This document shows positions 34,243 to 43,215 of a stretch of DNA of 64,000 nucleotides, one piece after another. The translations under genes were made by a program, and so were the position numbers. The notes under the pieces are model-generated. The model had not been told where the DNA came from. It saw nothing but the letters and a program-made list of their open reading frames with translations, and did no database searches. The stretch's first letter is position 1; every line of letters starts with the position of its first letter. The stretch comes from Imperialibacter sp040222385 (lineage in GTDB: Bacteria; Bacteroidota; Bacteroidia; Cytophagales; Cyclobacteriaceae): contig NZ_JAVKDF010000035.1 in assembly GCF_040222385.1 (NCBI RefSeq), positions 248,001-312,000 of the forward strand. The letters are read 5' to 3'.

Positions 34243-37113
34243 ATGCTCCGAATGAAAAAACTGCTACTTCTCTGTCTTGCCATTTCGCTGGGATTCACTT
34301 CCCAAGCGCAAACCAAGCTCATCGAAAAGGTGACAAAAACCGGTGATGAGCTGGTGATTCCTTATGAAAAATACGAACTGGCCAACGGCCTGACGCTGAT
34401 CATTCACGAAGATCATTCCGATCCGCTGGTGCATGTCGACGTCACCTACCACGTGGGCTCTGCCCGGGAGGAACTCAATAAATCTGGCTTTGCACACTTT
34501 TTCGAACACATGATGTTCCAGGGCTCCGACAATGTTGGCGATGAAGAACATTTCAAGATTGTGACCGAATCGGGTGGCACACTGAACGGAACTACCAACC
34601 GTGACCGCACCAACTATTTTGAGACCGCACCCAGCAACCAGCTCGAAACCATGCTTTGGCTTGAGGCCGACAGGATGGGCTTTTTCCTCGACGCTGTAAC
34701 AACGAAAAAATTCGAAGTTCAACGAGCGACCGTGAAAAACGAAAAAGGTCAGGGGGTACTCAATGCACCCTACGGCATGTGGAACGAAACGACCATTGCT
34801 GCAGTATATCCATATGGTCACCCATACTCCTGGTCGACTATCGGCCTACTGGAGGATCTCGACCGGGCTAATCTGGAAGACCTGAAGAACTTCTTCCTGA
34901 GGTGGTATGGCCCTAATAACGCCTCGCTGACTGTTGGTGGCGATGTTGATCCAAAAAAGGTAATCACCCTTGTTGAAAAGTATTTTGGAAGTATTCCGAG
35001 AGGACCGGAAGTAGCAAAAATGAAGCTGGACGCCCCGGTGATTCCTGCCGACCGCTATATCTCGCATATCGACAACAACATCCGCTTCCCTGCGCTGATG
35101 TTCACCTATCCTACGGTGCCCAATATGCACCCTGATGAAGCAGCACTTGATTGCCTTTCTGAGATTTTAGGAACAGGTCAAAGCTCTTACTTTTTCAAAA
35201 AATTTGTATTAACCCAGAAAGCCATTCAGGCCTCCGTGTTTCACCCGGCGGCGGAGCTTTCAGGCGAGTTTACCATGTTTGTGCTGCCCTATCCCGGGCA
35301 GACTCTTTCTGACTTCGAAACAGCCATGCGCCAGATACTGGACGAATTCGCCAAAAATGGTGTGAGCGAAGACGACCTGAAGAAATTCAAAGCCAACCAG
35401 GAATCGAATACGATCAACGGGCTGGCCAGTGTCAGCGGAAAGGTCTCACAGCTATCCAGATACCAGTACGCATTCGGCAACCCCAACCTGATAAAAAAAG
35501 ACCTGCAGCGCTACCTCGACATTACAGCTGACGACGTGATGCGGGTGTTCAATAAATACATCTACAACAAGCCTGGCGTGATCCTGAGCTACCTGCCCAA
35601 TGCTGAAACAGCTCCTGCCAAACCTGACAACTTCGAGAAGCCAACAAGTGGTGTTAGCGCCTTTCCAAAAACGGACTACTCTGGCCTTACTTATAAGAAA
35701 CCTACCAACGAGCCATTCGACAGAAGTAAAAGACCCGTTTCCGGCCCAAGTCCACTCGTAAAAGTGCCTGAGTTTTGGGAAACCAAATTCGATAATGGCA
35801 TTAAGGTGATTGGAACAAAAAGCAATGAGATTCCTACCGTTGCTATTCAGTTGACGCTGGTAGGTGGCCACAAGTTCGATGCGGCCGACCCCAAGAAAAG
35901 CGGGTTGGCTCAGATCACGGCTTCCATGATGGATGAGTCAACGCAAAACTATTCAGCCGAAGCCATGCAGGAAGAGTTGAGGAAGATAGGTAGCAGCATT
36001 AATATCTACGCCAACAGAACCTCGACGGTGGTGAGCATTAACACACTGAAGAAGAACCTCGATAAAACGCTTCAGCTTGCCGAAGAAAAACTTTTGAGGC
36101 CAGGCTTTCAGCAAATCGACTTTGACAGGGTAATCAAGCAGCAAATGGAAGGTATCAAGGCAAGCCAGCAGGATCCATCGGCTATTGCAGGGCAGGTATT
36201 TGATCGGCTATTGTATGGCGATGAGCACATCTATTCGGTGCCCACGTCCGGCATAGAGGAAACAGTGGCCAATATCACCCTCGACGACGTAAAGGCGTTC
36301 TACAGCAAGTACTACTCACCCAACCTTGGCGAGCTGGTGATTGTGGGAGATGTTGATCAAAAGGAGGTTTTGCCAAAACTAGGTTTCCTGAAAAGCTGGC
36401 CTAACAAGAAAGTGGCGCTACCCACCCTGCCTCCTGCTAAGTCAGGCGACAAAACCAAGATTTACCTGGTTGACAAGCCCAATGCGCCGCAATCGCAGAT
36501 TCGTGTAGGCTACATGACCGACCTGAAATATGATGCCACGGGCGACTACTTTAAGTCGTATCTAATGAACTATCCGCTGGGCGGCGCTTTCAATAGCCGC
36601 ATCAACCTAAACCTGAGAGAGGACAAAGGTTGGACATATGGCGCTGGCGCCTATTTCAGTTCGACGGAAGACCCGGGGCCCTATCAGGCCTATGCGGGCG
36701 TGCTGGCAACAGCTACGGATAGTGCAGTGGTGGAATTTATGAAAGAGATCACAGACTACCGTGAAAAAGGCATTACTGACGACGAGCTTGCCTTTATGAG
36801 AAATTCAGTTGGTCAGCGGGATGCCAGAAGCTATGAAACGCCTGGGCAGAAAGCAGGTTTCCTGCGGACAATCGCTCACTACAACCTCGACAAGAGTTAT
36901 GTGGATCAGCAAACCAAAATCATCAACACCATTTCCAAAGATGAGATCAACAATTTGGCTAAGAAGTACCTCGACGACGACAGCATCTATATCCTGGTGG
37001 TAGGTGACGGCGCCACCAACCGGGAAAAGCTACAGCAGCTGGGCTACGAGGTGGTGGAGCTTGATGCCAAAGGAGAGGTGATTGACAAAAACTCCATTAA
37101 AGTAGATAAGTAA
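34243..37113 (+). CDS. M16 family zinc peptidase (two-domain, exported)
   Basis: A 956-residue protein with a signal peptide (cleavage near SQAQ, residue 23). The first M16 domain carries the inverted zinc motif H85-F-F-E88-H89 and the downstream glutamate E167 in VKNEKGQ, so it is catalytically competent. The second half (about 500-940) repeats the M16 fold without HxxEH, as in insulinase-type pairs fused in one chain, and includes GDVDQKEVLPKL and RINLNLREDKGWTYGAGAYF. The likely start is the ATG at 34243, or 34252 for MKKLLLL. Expected role: periplasmic degradation of peptides. A 179-bp gap upstream separates it from the Fic gene. Confidence 0.92.
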   Translation: MLRMKKLLLLCLAISLGFTSQAQTKLIEKVTKTGDELVIPYEKYELANGLTLIIHEDHSDPLVHVDVTYHVGSAREELNKSGFAHFFEHMMFQGSDNVGDEEHFKIVTESGGTLNGTTNRDRTNYFETAPSNQLETMLWLEADRMGFFLDAVTTKKFEVQRATVKNEKGQGVLNAPYGMWNETTIAAVYPYGHPYSWSTIGLLEDLDRANLEDLKNFFLRWYGPNNASLTVGGDVDPKKVITLVEKYFGSIPRGPEVAKMKLDAPVIPADRYISHIDNNIRFPALMFTYPTVPNMHPDEAALDCLSEILGTGQSSYFFKKFVLTQKAIQASVFHPAAELSGEFTMFVLPYPGQTLSDFETAMRQILDEFAKNGVSEDDLKKFKANQESNTINGLASVSGKVSQLSRYQYAFGNPNLIKKDLQRYLDITADDVMRVFNKYIYNKPGVILSYLPNAETAPAKPDNFEKPTSGVSAFPKTDYSGLTYKKPTNEPFDRSKRPVSGPSPLVKVPEFWETKFDNGIKVIGTKSNEIPTVAIQLTLVGGHKFDAADPKKSGLAQITASMMDESTQNYSAEAMQEELRKIGSSINIYANRTSTVVSINTLKKNLDKTLQLAEEKLLRPGFQQIDFDRVIKQQMEGIKASQQDPSAIAGQVFDRLLYGDEHIYSVPTSGIEETVANITLDDVKAFYSKYYSPNLGELVIVGDVDQKEVLPKLGFLKSWPNKKVALPTLPPAKSGDKTKIYLVDKPNAPQSQIRVGYMTDLKYDATGDYFKSYLMNYPLGGAFNSRINLNLREDKGWTYGAGAYFSSTEDPGPYQAYAGVLATATDSAVVEFMKEITDYREKGITDDELAFMRNSVGQRDARSYETPGQKAGFLRTIAHYNLDKSYVDQQTKIINTISKDEINNLAKKYLDDDSIYILVVGDGATNREKLQQLGYEVVELDAKGEVIDKNSIKVDK

Positions 37114-37135
37114 AACAGCTCTTCTGATACGAATT

Positions 37136-37167
37136 GAAAGGCCATTCGCAAGAATGGCTTTTCTTTT
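37136..37167 (+). terminator. Rho-independent terminator of the M16 peptidase gene
   Basis: Perfect stem GCCATTC (37141-37147) and GAATGGC (37152-37158) with a GCAA tetraloop, preceded by AAAG and followed by TTTTCTTTT. It starts 23 bp after the stop codon. Confidence 0.88.
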
Positions 37168-37501
37168 ACAACCGTTTCGAACTTTTGAAAGATCAGGTGC
37201 TCGCCTGGCTTTTCCGGGATCAGTCGGTGCTTTTGAGGGATTGATTTTTATTACAAGAGTAACTTTTTACATAAAGGAGCAAAAGATCCAAACCTACCCC
37301 GGTCGGGCGGGGCGCATTATGCCAGTTTTGCTTCTTTATTTTCCACCAATGCTGAATGGAATAACGTTGATTTTGAGCTTTACGCCGCAGATTCATTGCT
37401 TGACCTCTTTTCAGTTTTCACCAGGCTTTTCCGAACACCCTCAGAGTTACTTTGATTGAACAATACTGTATATTGAATGATCACTACCATTCATTTGTCC
37501 A
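37168..37501. other. Intergenic region between the M16 and PhoD-like genes
   Basis: After the terminator there is no gene I can support. The open frame 37154-37459 begins inside the terminator, has no family resemblance and is rejected. Near the end are a possible promoter motif (TACTTTG, 37449-37455) and a small inverted repeat TGAATG ... CATTCA (37474-37493), close to the start of the PhoD-like gene. Confidence 0.4.
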
Positions 37502-38932
37502 TTGAACTACACAAACAAAATCCGGTCGACCCTTTCATTTGCAGCTTTGTTTCTCTGCTTCAGCTCAGTCGCCCAACATACCTCCGACTCAGTTTATTTT
37601 ACAACGGGCTTCAAGATGGGTGAAGTCACCGCCTCGTCGGTCGTTATTTGGACAAGGCTCTGCGGCAGTCCAAAGCCTGTAGCTGTTTATCACAAACAGA
37701 AAGAGCCGCCCTTCAAAAGTCCTCTCAACTTCGACGAAAACATGCCCATCAGTAAAATGGAGGGTGCTGTTGAAGGCGCCTTCGGGGAGGTGAAAATTAG
37801 CCTGACTGCAAATGGATTAGCAATTGACAGCGATTGGATCTATGTTTCGGCTTACGAAGACTTTACTATTAAGCGGGAGTTCACAGGCCTGCAATCAAAT
37901 ACGACTTATTCGCTATTGGTTCAGGGCAGAAAAGACGAAGGGTCGCCCGTTACTGCCCTAACGAGTTTCTTCACCACAGCGCCCGCCGCCGACGACATCG
38001 TGCCTGTGCTTTTTACTTCTTCCACCTGTCAGTATTACTGGTCGTTCGATGATGCTGTGCGTGGTTTCAAAATCTATGACAGCATGCTGAAGTTGCACCC
38101 TGCTTTTCATTGCCAGACCGGCGACTATGTGTACTACGACAAACCAGGCCCCATGGCCACCACCATCGAACTGGCCAGGCACAAGTGGCACGCCATGAAC
38201 TCATGGCCATCGCTGAAGGAATTTTTCGAGCACATACCGTTGTATTTGCAAAAAGATGATCATGACTTGCTTAAAGACGACGCCACTCCTTTCTCTGACC
38301 CTTTCGGTGAGCTGACATTCGACGACGGCTTACTAATTTGGAGGGAGCAAGTGCCTATATCAGGCAAGCCCTACCGAACCGTACGCTGGGGCAAAGACCT
38401 TCAAGTTTGGATGGTCGAGGTACGGGAGTTTCGCAGCGACAACAAGGCTCCTGATGGAAAAGACAAAACGATTTGGGGGCAAGCACAAATCGATTGGTTC
38501 AAGGAGTCAGTTGAGGCATCAGATGCTACTTTTAAAGTACTCGTCTCCCCCATCCCTATTGTTGGGCCTGATCGGGCACAAGGCAAAATTGACAACCATT
38601 CCAATCAGTCCTTTCAGACGGAGGGAGAATGGCTTCGCCAATATTTAGCCGATCAGCAAGTGCTTGTCATCAATGGCGACCGGCATTGGCAATATGTGTC
38701 AGTAGACCCCAAAACAGGTCTTTGGGAGTTTAGCCAGGGGCCTACCAGCGATTCGCACGCACAAGGATGGGATCAGGATGACTTGAAGCCAGAACATAAA
38801 TTTCTACGAGTAAAAGGAGGCTTTCTCACTACCCAGGTCTACCGGGAAGCGGGCATTCCCCTCATCAAGTTTACCCATCACGATGTTGATGGGAAGGTAG
38901 TACATGAGGAAGTAATTGGTTCTAATAAATGA
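37502..38932 (+). CDS. PhoD-like alkaline phosphatase / metallophosphoesterase
   Basis: A 476-residue exported protein (signal peptide near FSSVAQ, residue 24). The start is a TTG at 37502, the only one that gives a signal peptide in this frame. An N-terminal Fn3-like domain (TTGFKMGEVTASSVVIWTRL) is followed by the PhoD core: TSSTCQYYW, HCQTGDYVYYD, LQKDDHDLLKDD and NGDRHWQYVSV, which contain the usual Asp, Asn and His metal ligands (calcium/iron in characterised PhoD). It probably acts on phosphate mono- or diesters outside the cell. A C-terminal HHDVDG segment is typical of the family. Confidence 0.85.
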   Translation: MNYTNKIRSTLSFAALFLCFSSVAQHTSDSVYFTTGFKMGEVTASSVVIWTRLCGSPKPVAVYHKQKEPPFKSPLNFDENMPISKMEGAVEGAFGEVKISLTANGLAIDSDWIYVSAYEDFTIKREFTGLQSNTTYSLLVQGRKDEGSPVTALTSFFTTAPAADDIVPVLFTSSTCQYYWSFDDAVRGFKIYDSMLKLHPAFHCQTGDYVYYDKPGPMATTIELARHKWHAMNSWPSLKEFFEHIPLYLQKDDHDLLKDDATPFSDPFGELTFDDGLLIWREQVPISGKPYRTVRWGKDLQVWMVEVREFRSDNKAPDGKDKTIWGQAQIDWFKESVEASDATFKVLVSPIPIVGPDRAQGKIDNHSNQSFQTEGEWLRQYLADQQVLVINGDRHWQYVSVDPKTGLWEFSQGPTSDSHAQGWDQDDLKPEHKFLRVKGGFLTTQVYREAGIPLIKFTHHDVDGKVVHEEVIGSNK

Positions 38933-39071
38933 CTGAGAAACTCTCCCCGGAAGTCACAATTTGCGGCAGAAACCGTGGAAAAGACTAAAATATTGTTATT
39001 TTAGATAACGCTACTCTTACAATGATATTGTTACAAATACTAGTTAACGATTACTGCCAAACCAGAGGAAC

Positions 39072-39707
39072 ATGAAAACAATCACCAACCTACTCACCCC
39101 TGCATTCTGTCTGCTGCTTAATATCGCAATCGCACAACCCAAAAACTTTGAACTCAGTAACCCTAACGCCATAGTACTCAACAATCAGGCTTTAGCTACG
39201 TTGACCGGTGGCTATTGGCGGGTATTTGAGGATGCGACTGAGAACAAAGGCCATACCCTTTCCAGTCCCATGAATGTTTCGCTGTGCTACTACCCCAACG
39301 GAAAGTTTTTCTACAATGGATCCTTCGGTAGCTGGAAAGTGATTGACGACAAGTATATCGAGCATACGTTTGACGACAAGGCCGATCAGGACAAGGTTAA
39401 CTTCGGGGGAATCTTTTCGCTGACTGAACTGAGCAGCACCTCACTCACGCTAACCAAGCTACTCACAACCACTCATGACATGAAGCGGACGATGCAAGCG
39501 AAGTCCTCCACAGTTTTGACTAAGTCACGCCAGGTGAGCAATGGCCTTCCTTATATGTACAATGGCAAGCTTGACCAAGAGACCGTCGATTCGCTCAGCA
39601 TGATGAGCGCTGAAGAGCTTTTTAATGCTGGCTTTACCCTTAGCGGCAACAGTATTCACATTTTCTCCACCGACTCCATTTATGTGATACGGCTAAAGGC
39701 CAAATAG
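39072..39707 (+). CDS. Exported lipocalin-like protein of unknown function
   Basis: A 211-residue protein with a signal peptide (NIAIAQ, cleavage near residue 22). The mature part begins with ALATLTGGYWRVFED and a beta-rich section (SLCYYPNGKFFYNGSFGSWKVIDDKYIEHTF), reminiscent of secreted lipocalin-like domains of Bacteroidetes. No active-site motif is visible. It precedes the RibD-like reductase by 6 bp and may share its transcript. Confidence 0.7.
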   Translation: MKTITNLLTPAFCLLLNIAIAQPKNFELSNPNAIVLNNQALATLTGGYWRVFEDATENKGHTLSSPMNVSLCYYPNGKFFYNGSFGSWKVIDDKYIEHTFDDKADQDKVNFGGIFSLTELSSTSLTLTKLLTTTHDMKRTMQAKSSTVLTKSRQVSNGLPYMYNGKLDQETVDSLSMMSAEELFNAGFTLSGNSIHIFSTDSIYVIRLKAK

Positions 39708-39713
39708 AAAGTA

Positions 39714-40265
39714 ATGACTACGACCTCCTCGAAAATAACCCTGCACATGGTCTCCAGCCTCGATGGCTTTATTGCCAGGAAGGACAATGACGTATCGTGG
39801 ATTGAAACGCCTGACACGTATGAAAAGGGTATAGACCTAACCGACGAACAGATCACAACTTTTCTCGAAGGCATCGACTGCTATGTAATGGGCTCCAAAA
39901 CCTATGAACACGCCCTGGCATTGGGCTGGCCCTATGGCAACAAACCGGTAATGGTACTGACCAGTCGACCAATGATGTCGGCAAGGGTGAATGTAAAATT
40001 TCATGCAGGGGATATCGAAAAGCTGGTGACTGAACAACTGAAACCTCGCTATAAAAACATTTGGGTAGTGGGTGGCACTACTGTTGCCAAAGACTTCCTC
40101 CGGGCCAGGTTGGTCGACGAAATCATCGTTACGGTGAAGTCGATGCTATTGGGAGAAGGGCTCCTGTTCTTTGATTCTATTGGCGTAGAACAACCCCTCC
40201 ACCTCAAGGATGTGACCGCCTACAAGAATGGCATGGTAGAGCTGTGGTATGAGGTGAGGAAATAA
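39714..40265 (+). CDS. RibD C-terminal/dihydrofolate reductase-like protein
   Basis: A 183-residue protein of the dihydrofolate reductase/RibD_C fold. Conserved blocks are ITLHMVSSLDGFIARKDNDVSW, YVMGSKTYEHAL, KPVMVLTSRPM and the NADP-binding IWVVGGTTVAKDFLRARLVDEIIVTVKSMLLGEG. These small stand-alone members are widespread in soil and marine bacteria, and their substrates are unknown; true folate reduction is unlikely because this is not the FolA type. It starts 6 bp after the lipocalin-like gene. Confidence 0.9.
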   Translation: MTTTSSKITLHMVSSLDGFIARKDNDVSWIETPDTYEKGIDLTDEQITTFLEGIDCYVMGSKTYEHALALGWPYGNKPVMVLTSRPMMSARVNVKFHAGDIEKLVTEQLKPRYKNIWVVGGTTVAKDFLRARLVDEIIVTVKSMLLGEGLLFFDSIGVEQPLHLKDVTAYKNGMVELWYEVRK

Positions 40266-40325
40266 GTGGGTAACCGAAGCTAGCCGGGTGGCGTCTGACG
40301 AAGAGTGATCAACATCGCCCTACGC

Positions 40326-41075
40326 ATGGAAAAAAAAGAAATCATCATCTTCTCGACGCTTGCCATAGCAGTCAGCTCACTGATATGTTTTATCGCCTAT
40401 CAATTAGATAATCCTGGGATCTCTATCTTGTCAGTTTTCACGCCTGCAATAGTGGCGCTGGTTATGACTGCCGCCACAACTGGCAAGAAAGGCCTCACGG
40501 AATTGTTTGTAAAACAAACATCAAAGAAAATGGCCTTAAAATGGCTCCTCCTCTCACTGTTCGGAATTCCGGCCATTGCCTTGTTAGCCATGCTCACATC
40601 TTTGGACTTCGACGCCTCCAGGTTTCATTTAAGAACTACCCAACTACTGCCACAGGTTGTTGTGATCATATTAATTGCCATTGGCGAGGAATATGGCTGG
40701 AGGGGTTACATACTCCCCAGATTGATGAAAAAAGTGAATGTGCTGTACGCAAGCATCATCCTCGGCCTGATCTGGGGTTTCTGGCATTTTCCAGCCTATC
40801 TCATCGGAGCGGGTGTTCCCCTGCAAATGGACTTCTATGTATTCCTTTCATGGGTAGTTTTGGGGACTCTCTTTATGAGCTGGCTTTACTACTATACTAA
40901 AAGTGTGCTCACGTCCATACTTGCTCATGTTAGCGCCAACGCAGCCTTCAATTATCTAGTGATTTTGCCTGAGTTTACCGGAAACACCAACACCTTCTGG
41001 TGGCTAATCGGCTATATGTCGGTGTTGATGATGATCGTTTATACAGTGGGCAGAAAAGACCTGGTAAAAGGGTAG
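40326..41075 (+). CDS. CPBP family intramembrane metalloprotease
   Basis: A 249-residue integral membrane protein with about seven helices. The ATG at 40326 is preferred to the GTG at 40305, as MEKKEIIIFS is a natural start for the first helix. The CPBP (CAAX protease/bacteriocin-processing-like) motifs are present: EEYGWRGYILPRL (E121/E122, R126), FWHFPAYL (H154) and the later SILAHVSANAAFNY (H-x-x-x-N). Such enzymes cleave prenylated or small peptides in the membrane; in bacteria roles are mostly unknown. It converges with the DUF4143 gene. Confidence 0.88.
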   Translation: MEKKEIIIFSTLAIAVSSLICFIAYQLDNPGISILSVFTPAIVALVMTAATTGKKGLTELFVKQTSKKMALKWLLLSLFGIPAIALLAMLTSLDFDASRFHLRTTQLLPQVVVIILIAIGEEYGWRGYILPRLMKKVNVLYASIILGLIWGFWHFPAYLIGAGVPLQMDFYVFLSWVVLGTLFMSWLYYYTKSVLTSILAHVSANAAFNYLVILPEFTGNTNTFWWLIGYMSVLMMIVYTVGRKDLVKG

Positions 41076-41103
41076 TTGATCCTCGTTCGTCTTCTTAGCC
41101 TGT

Positions 41104-41131
41104 TGGTGTGTGCCCTCGATAAAACACACCA
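41104..41131. repeat. Hairpin between convergent CPBP and DUF4143 genes
   Basis: TGGTGTGT (41104-41111) and ACACACCA (41124-41131) form an 8-bp stem with a 12-base loop. It lies between the two converging stops and may end transcripts of either strand, though neither side has a clear T-tract. Confidence 0.5.
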
Positions 41132-41183
41132 TGCAGCCTTCTGGGCATCTCGTTACGTTACTGCAAATACACGGTACCTGGAT

Positions 41184-42617
41184 TTACCCACCCTTCATTT
41201 TCAAAGTATTCTTCCCAACGGTATAAGCATAAGTGGCTGCCGGAAAATAGTGCAAGTTAACTCCATCAATTTCTTTGCTCCCCTCTTTGTCGATGGTGGT
41301 CACCAACACATGTTTCAGGCGGTTTTCGGCACTGAACTTCAGCAGGCTTTTTAAGGCCCTGGGCTTTTCGAAATACCTGTTCGACCACTTCACCTCCAGC
41401 GCCCAAAGCGGCTCAAACTTAGCCTCCGACAGAGCAACCAAATCCACTTCCCCATTTTGCCACCTGGCATACCAGGGAGTGAACCAGTCACGGTGCATCC
41501 ATTGGGCATAGATGGCCGTTTCCACCATGTTGCCAATCATATCATCGGTGGCAGACATAGGTGAAAACAAGGCCGCCCGAAGGGACGGGTTGGTGAGATA
41601 CATCTTAAAAAAGTTATCCCGCTGAAACCGCTTGGCATCCTGGCCTACTCTTTTGACCGTCTTGATCAAAAACGCAGACTCCAAATACTCGACATAGGTC
41701 TTGATCGTCTGCTTTTTCACACCTCCAGATTCTTTGCTCAGCGTCTCCAGCGAAAACTCGTTGCCGGTATTGTACGCAATGGTGGTAAACAGCGAATTCA
41801 ACTCCTGCACATCCCGAATGCCATACAAACTCGGCAAATCCCTCAGCAGCACCTTGTCGATCACATCCTGCCTGATAAACCGACCCGGATTGGCCTGAAT
41901 CTTCTCCGAAAAAATGACTTCCGGATAGCCCCCAAAATTCATGTAGTCAATAAAATGTCTATTGAGCTCCTCAATATGGGTGGTCGAATAGAAGTCGATA
42001 TCAGCCCCCCGCCAGTCTACTTTTGAAGGCCTGATTAAATTCTCCAACCCTTTCAAATGGATGTACTCGTTGAAGGTAAGTGGAGGAAGCAGGAAGTCGG
42101 TGAAGCGTCCGGCACCACTTTCCAAACTCTTATACTTTAATGCCGCTGCCGCTGAACCCGACGCTATGAACTTGCATGCCCTGTAGCTATCGACCAGCGA
42201 CTTGAGGTGAACCTCCCAGTTTTTCAGGTATTGAATCTCATCAAAGAACACATAAAGACCAGACAGGTCTTCCTGGCCAGCTGCCGTCATGGCGTACCGC
42301 AGCATTTGCTCCAGCCCTACATTTAGATAAACAGGGCTTTCCACCGTAACAAAGATGATCTTATTGGAGGGAACACCTGAAGCAATCAAATCCTGCACCG
42401 TATGATACATCATAACTGTTTTGCCCACCCGCCGTGGCCCCATCAATATCAGGGCCCTGCGCACATCAGTTTCGTAGGCCAGCGTTTTGAACAGGCCGAA
42501 ATACAGCCTCCTGGGCATCTCGTTATAAAAATCCTCGATCACTCCAGTAACCCACCATGGGTTCTCAAACTTGAGGCGTTCTATGATTTGCTTCTCGGAT
42601 ACAGACTGCAAAGTCAT
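41184..42617 (-). CDS. ATP-binding protein with DUF4143 (AAA_14 type)
   Basis: A 477-residue AAA-type ATPase. Walker A is GPRRVGKT (60-67), Walker B and sensor stretch YVFFDEIQYLKNWEVHLKSL, followed by SGSAAAALKYKSLESGAGRF and the C-terminal DUF4143 nuclease-like part (VDLVALSEAKFEPLWALEVKWSNR), which contains a PD-(D/E)XK-like E-x-K. The family is abundant in Bacteroidetes as stand-alone genes of unproven function. No neighbour suggests an operon partner. Its upstream region has a 21-bp periodic element, and the sequence beyond its stop resembles part of its own 5' end. Confidence 0.9.
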   Translation of the reverse strand: MTLQSVSEKQIIERLKFENPWWVTGVIEDFYNEMPRRLYFGLFKTLAYETDVRRALILMGPRRVGKTVMMYHTVQDLIASGVPSNKIIFVTVESPVYLNVGLEQMLRYAMTAAGQEDLSGLYVFFDEIQYLKNWEVHLKSLVDSYRACKFIASGSAAAALKYKSLESGAGRFTDFLLPPLTFNEYIHLKGLENLIRPSKVDWRGADIDFYSTTHIEELNRHFIDYMNFGGYPEVIFSEKIQANPGRFIRQDVIDKVLLRDLPSLYGIRDVQELNSLFTTIAYNTGNEFSLETLSKESGGVKKQTIKTYVEYLESAFLIKTVKRVGQDAKRFQRDNFFKMYLTNPSLRAALFSPMSATDDMIGNMVETAIYAQWMHRDWFTPWYARWQNGEVDLVALSEAKFEPLWALEVKWSNRYFEKPRALKSLLKFSAENRLKHVLVTTIDKEGSKEIDGVNLHYFPAATYAYTVGKNTLKMKGG

Positions 42618-42638
42618 ACTATTCTCTTCATTTTAACT

Positions 42639-42687
42639 AAATAAGAACATTATAATCATCTTATTTGCAATAATAATCATAAATAAG
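42639..42687 (-). promoter_or_regulatory. 21-bp periodic AAATAAG/CTTATTT elements upstream of the DUF4143 gene
   Basis: AAATAAG at 42639, its complement CTTATTT at 42660 and AAATAAG at 42681 are spaced exactly 21 bp apart, with ATAATCAT or a close variant in each interval. The region is upstream of the DUF4143 start at 42617 (minus strand). The two-turn spacing suggests a repressor or cooperative binding site; function is inferred. Confidence 0.5.
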
Positions 42688-43215
42688 GTGGTTTTTGAAT
42701 AATTCAATGCTTAAAAATAGAAAAAGGGCAGACAAGTCAATTGGCAGAACCGAAGGCCTATCGTAGGGCTTCTGGCCTTCTCAAAGACCTGCTGCGTCCC
42801 GTATAAAAAACTCAATGCGCTGGCACTGCTCGTTTCCCACTCAGCGGTGTTTTTCGGAACATGAAGAAAAGCTCAAAAAGACTGCAAAGCAGGCCTGATA
42901 TCTACCGAAAAGAAAGGACAAAAGGCAGAGCTATATTGATTAATCATTCCTCAGTTTGGAAAACAGCTGGATCGTACAATAGAAGCGTATTGTGTATTTA
43001 ACAGACACTTACAAACGGGAGATTAGTATCAATTCCCAGGAATAGCTGCTTTCACTAAAAAAACCAGTAAAATATAATGGAAAAATATGCTAGTGGTTGT
43101 GTATATTAGCTCGCTTTTGATCAATTACTTAATCCAACAAAAGGTATAATTAACCACCTAAGTTCTTTCTTAAAAAGGAAAAACTAAACAAAGCTACTCC
43201 CAAAACCATCCAATC
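42688..43215. other. Long intergenic region before the DUF1566 lipoprotein gene
   Basis: About 530 bp without a gene. It contains the 27-bp repeat copy at 42751 and becomes AT-rich towards the lipoprotein gene. No open frame in it has a recognisable domain. Promoter elements for the lipoprotein gene should lie in the last ~120 bp, but I see no convincing TAnnTTTG box. The moderate-GC stretch 42780-42900 could be a gene remnant; I cannot identify it. Confidence 0.4.
42751..42777 (+). repeat. Left copy of a 27-bp direct repeat flanking the AT-rich lipoprotein gene
   Basis: The sequence beginning CGAAGGCCTATCGTAGGG recurs at 44624-44650 in the same orientation with about four mismatches. In this copy GAAGGCC and GGCCTTC (ending at 42780) can also pair as a hairpin. 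The pair brackets 1.9 kb including the gene at 43216. Confidence 0.6.

Noticed and set aside
37154..37459. 101-residue frame after the M16 peptidase
   Set aside because: Begins inside the terminator and shows no domain or plausible start.
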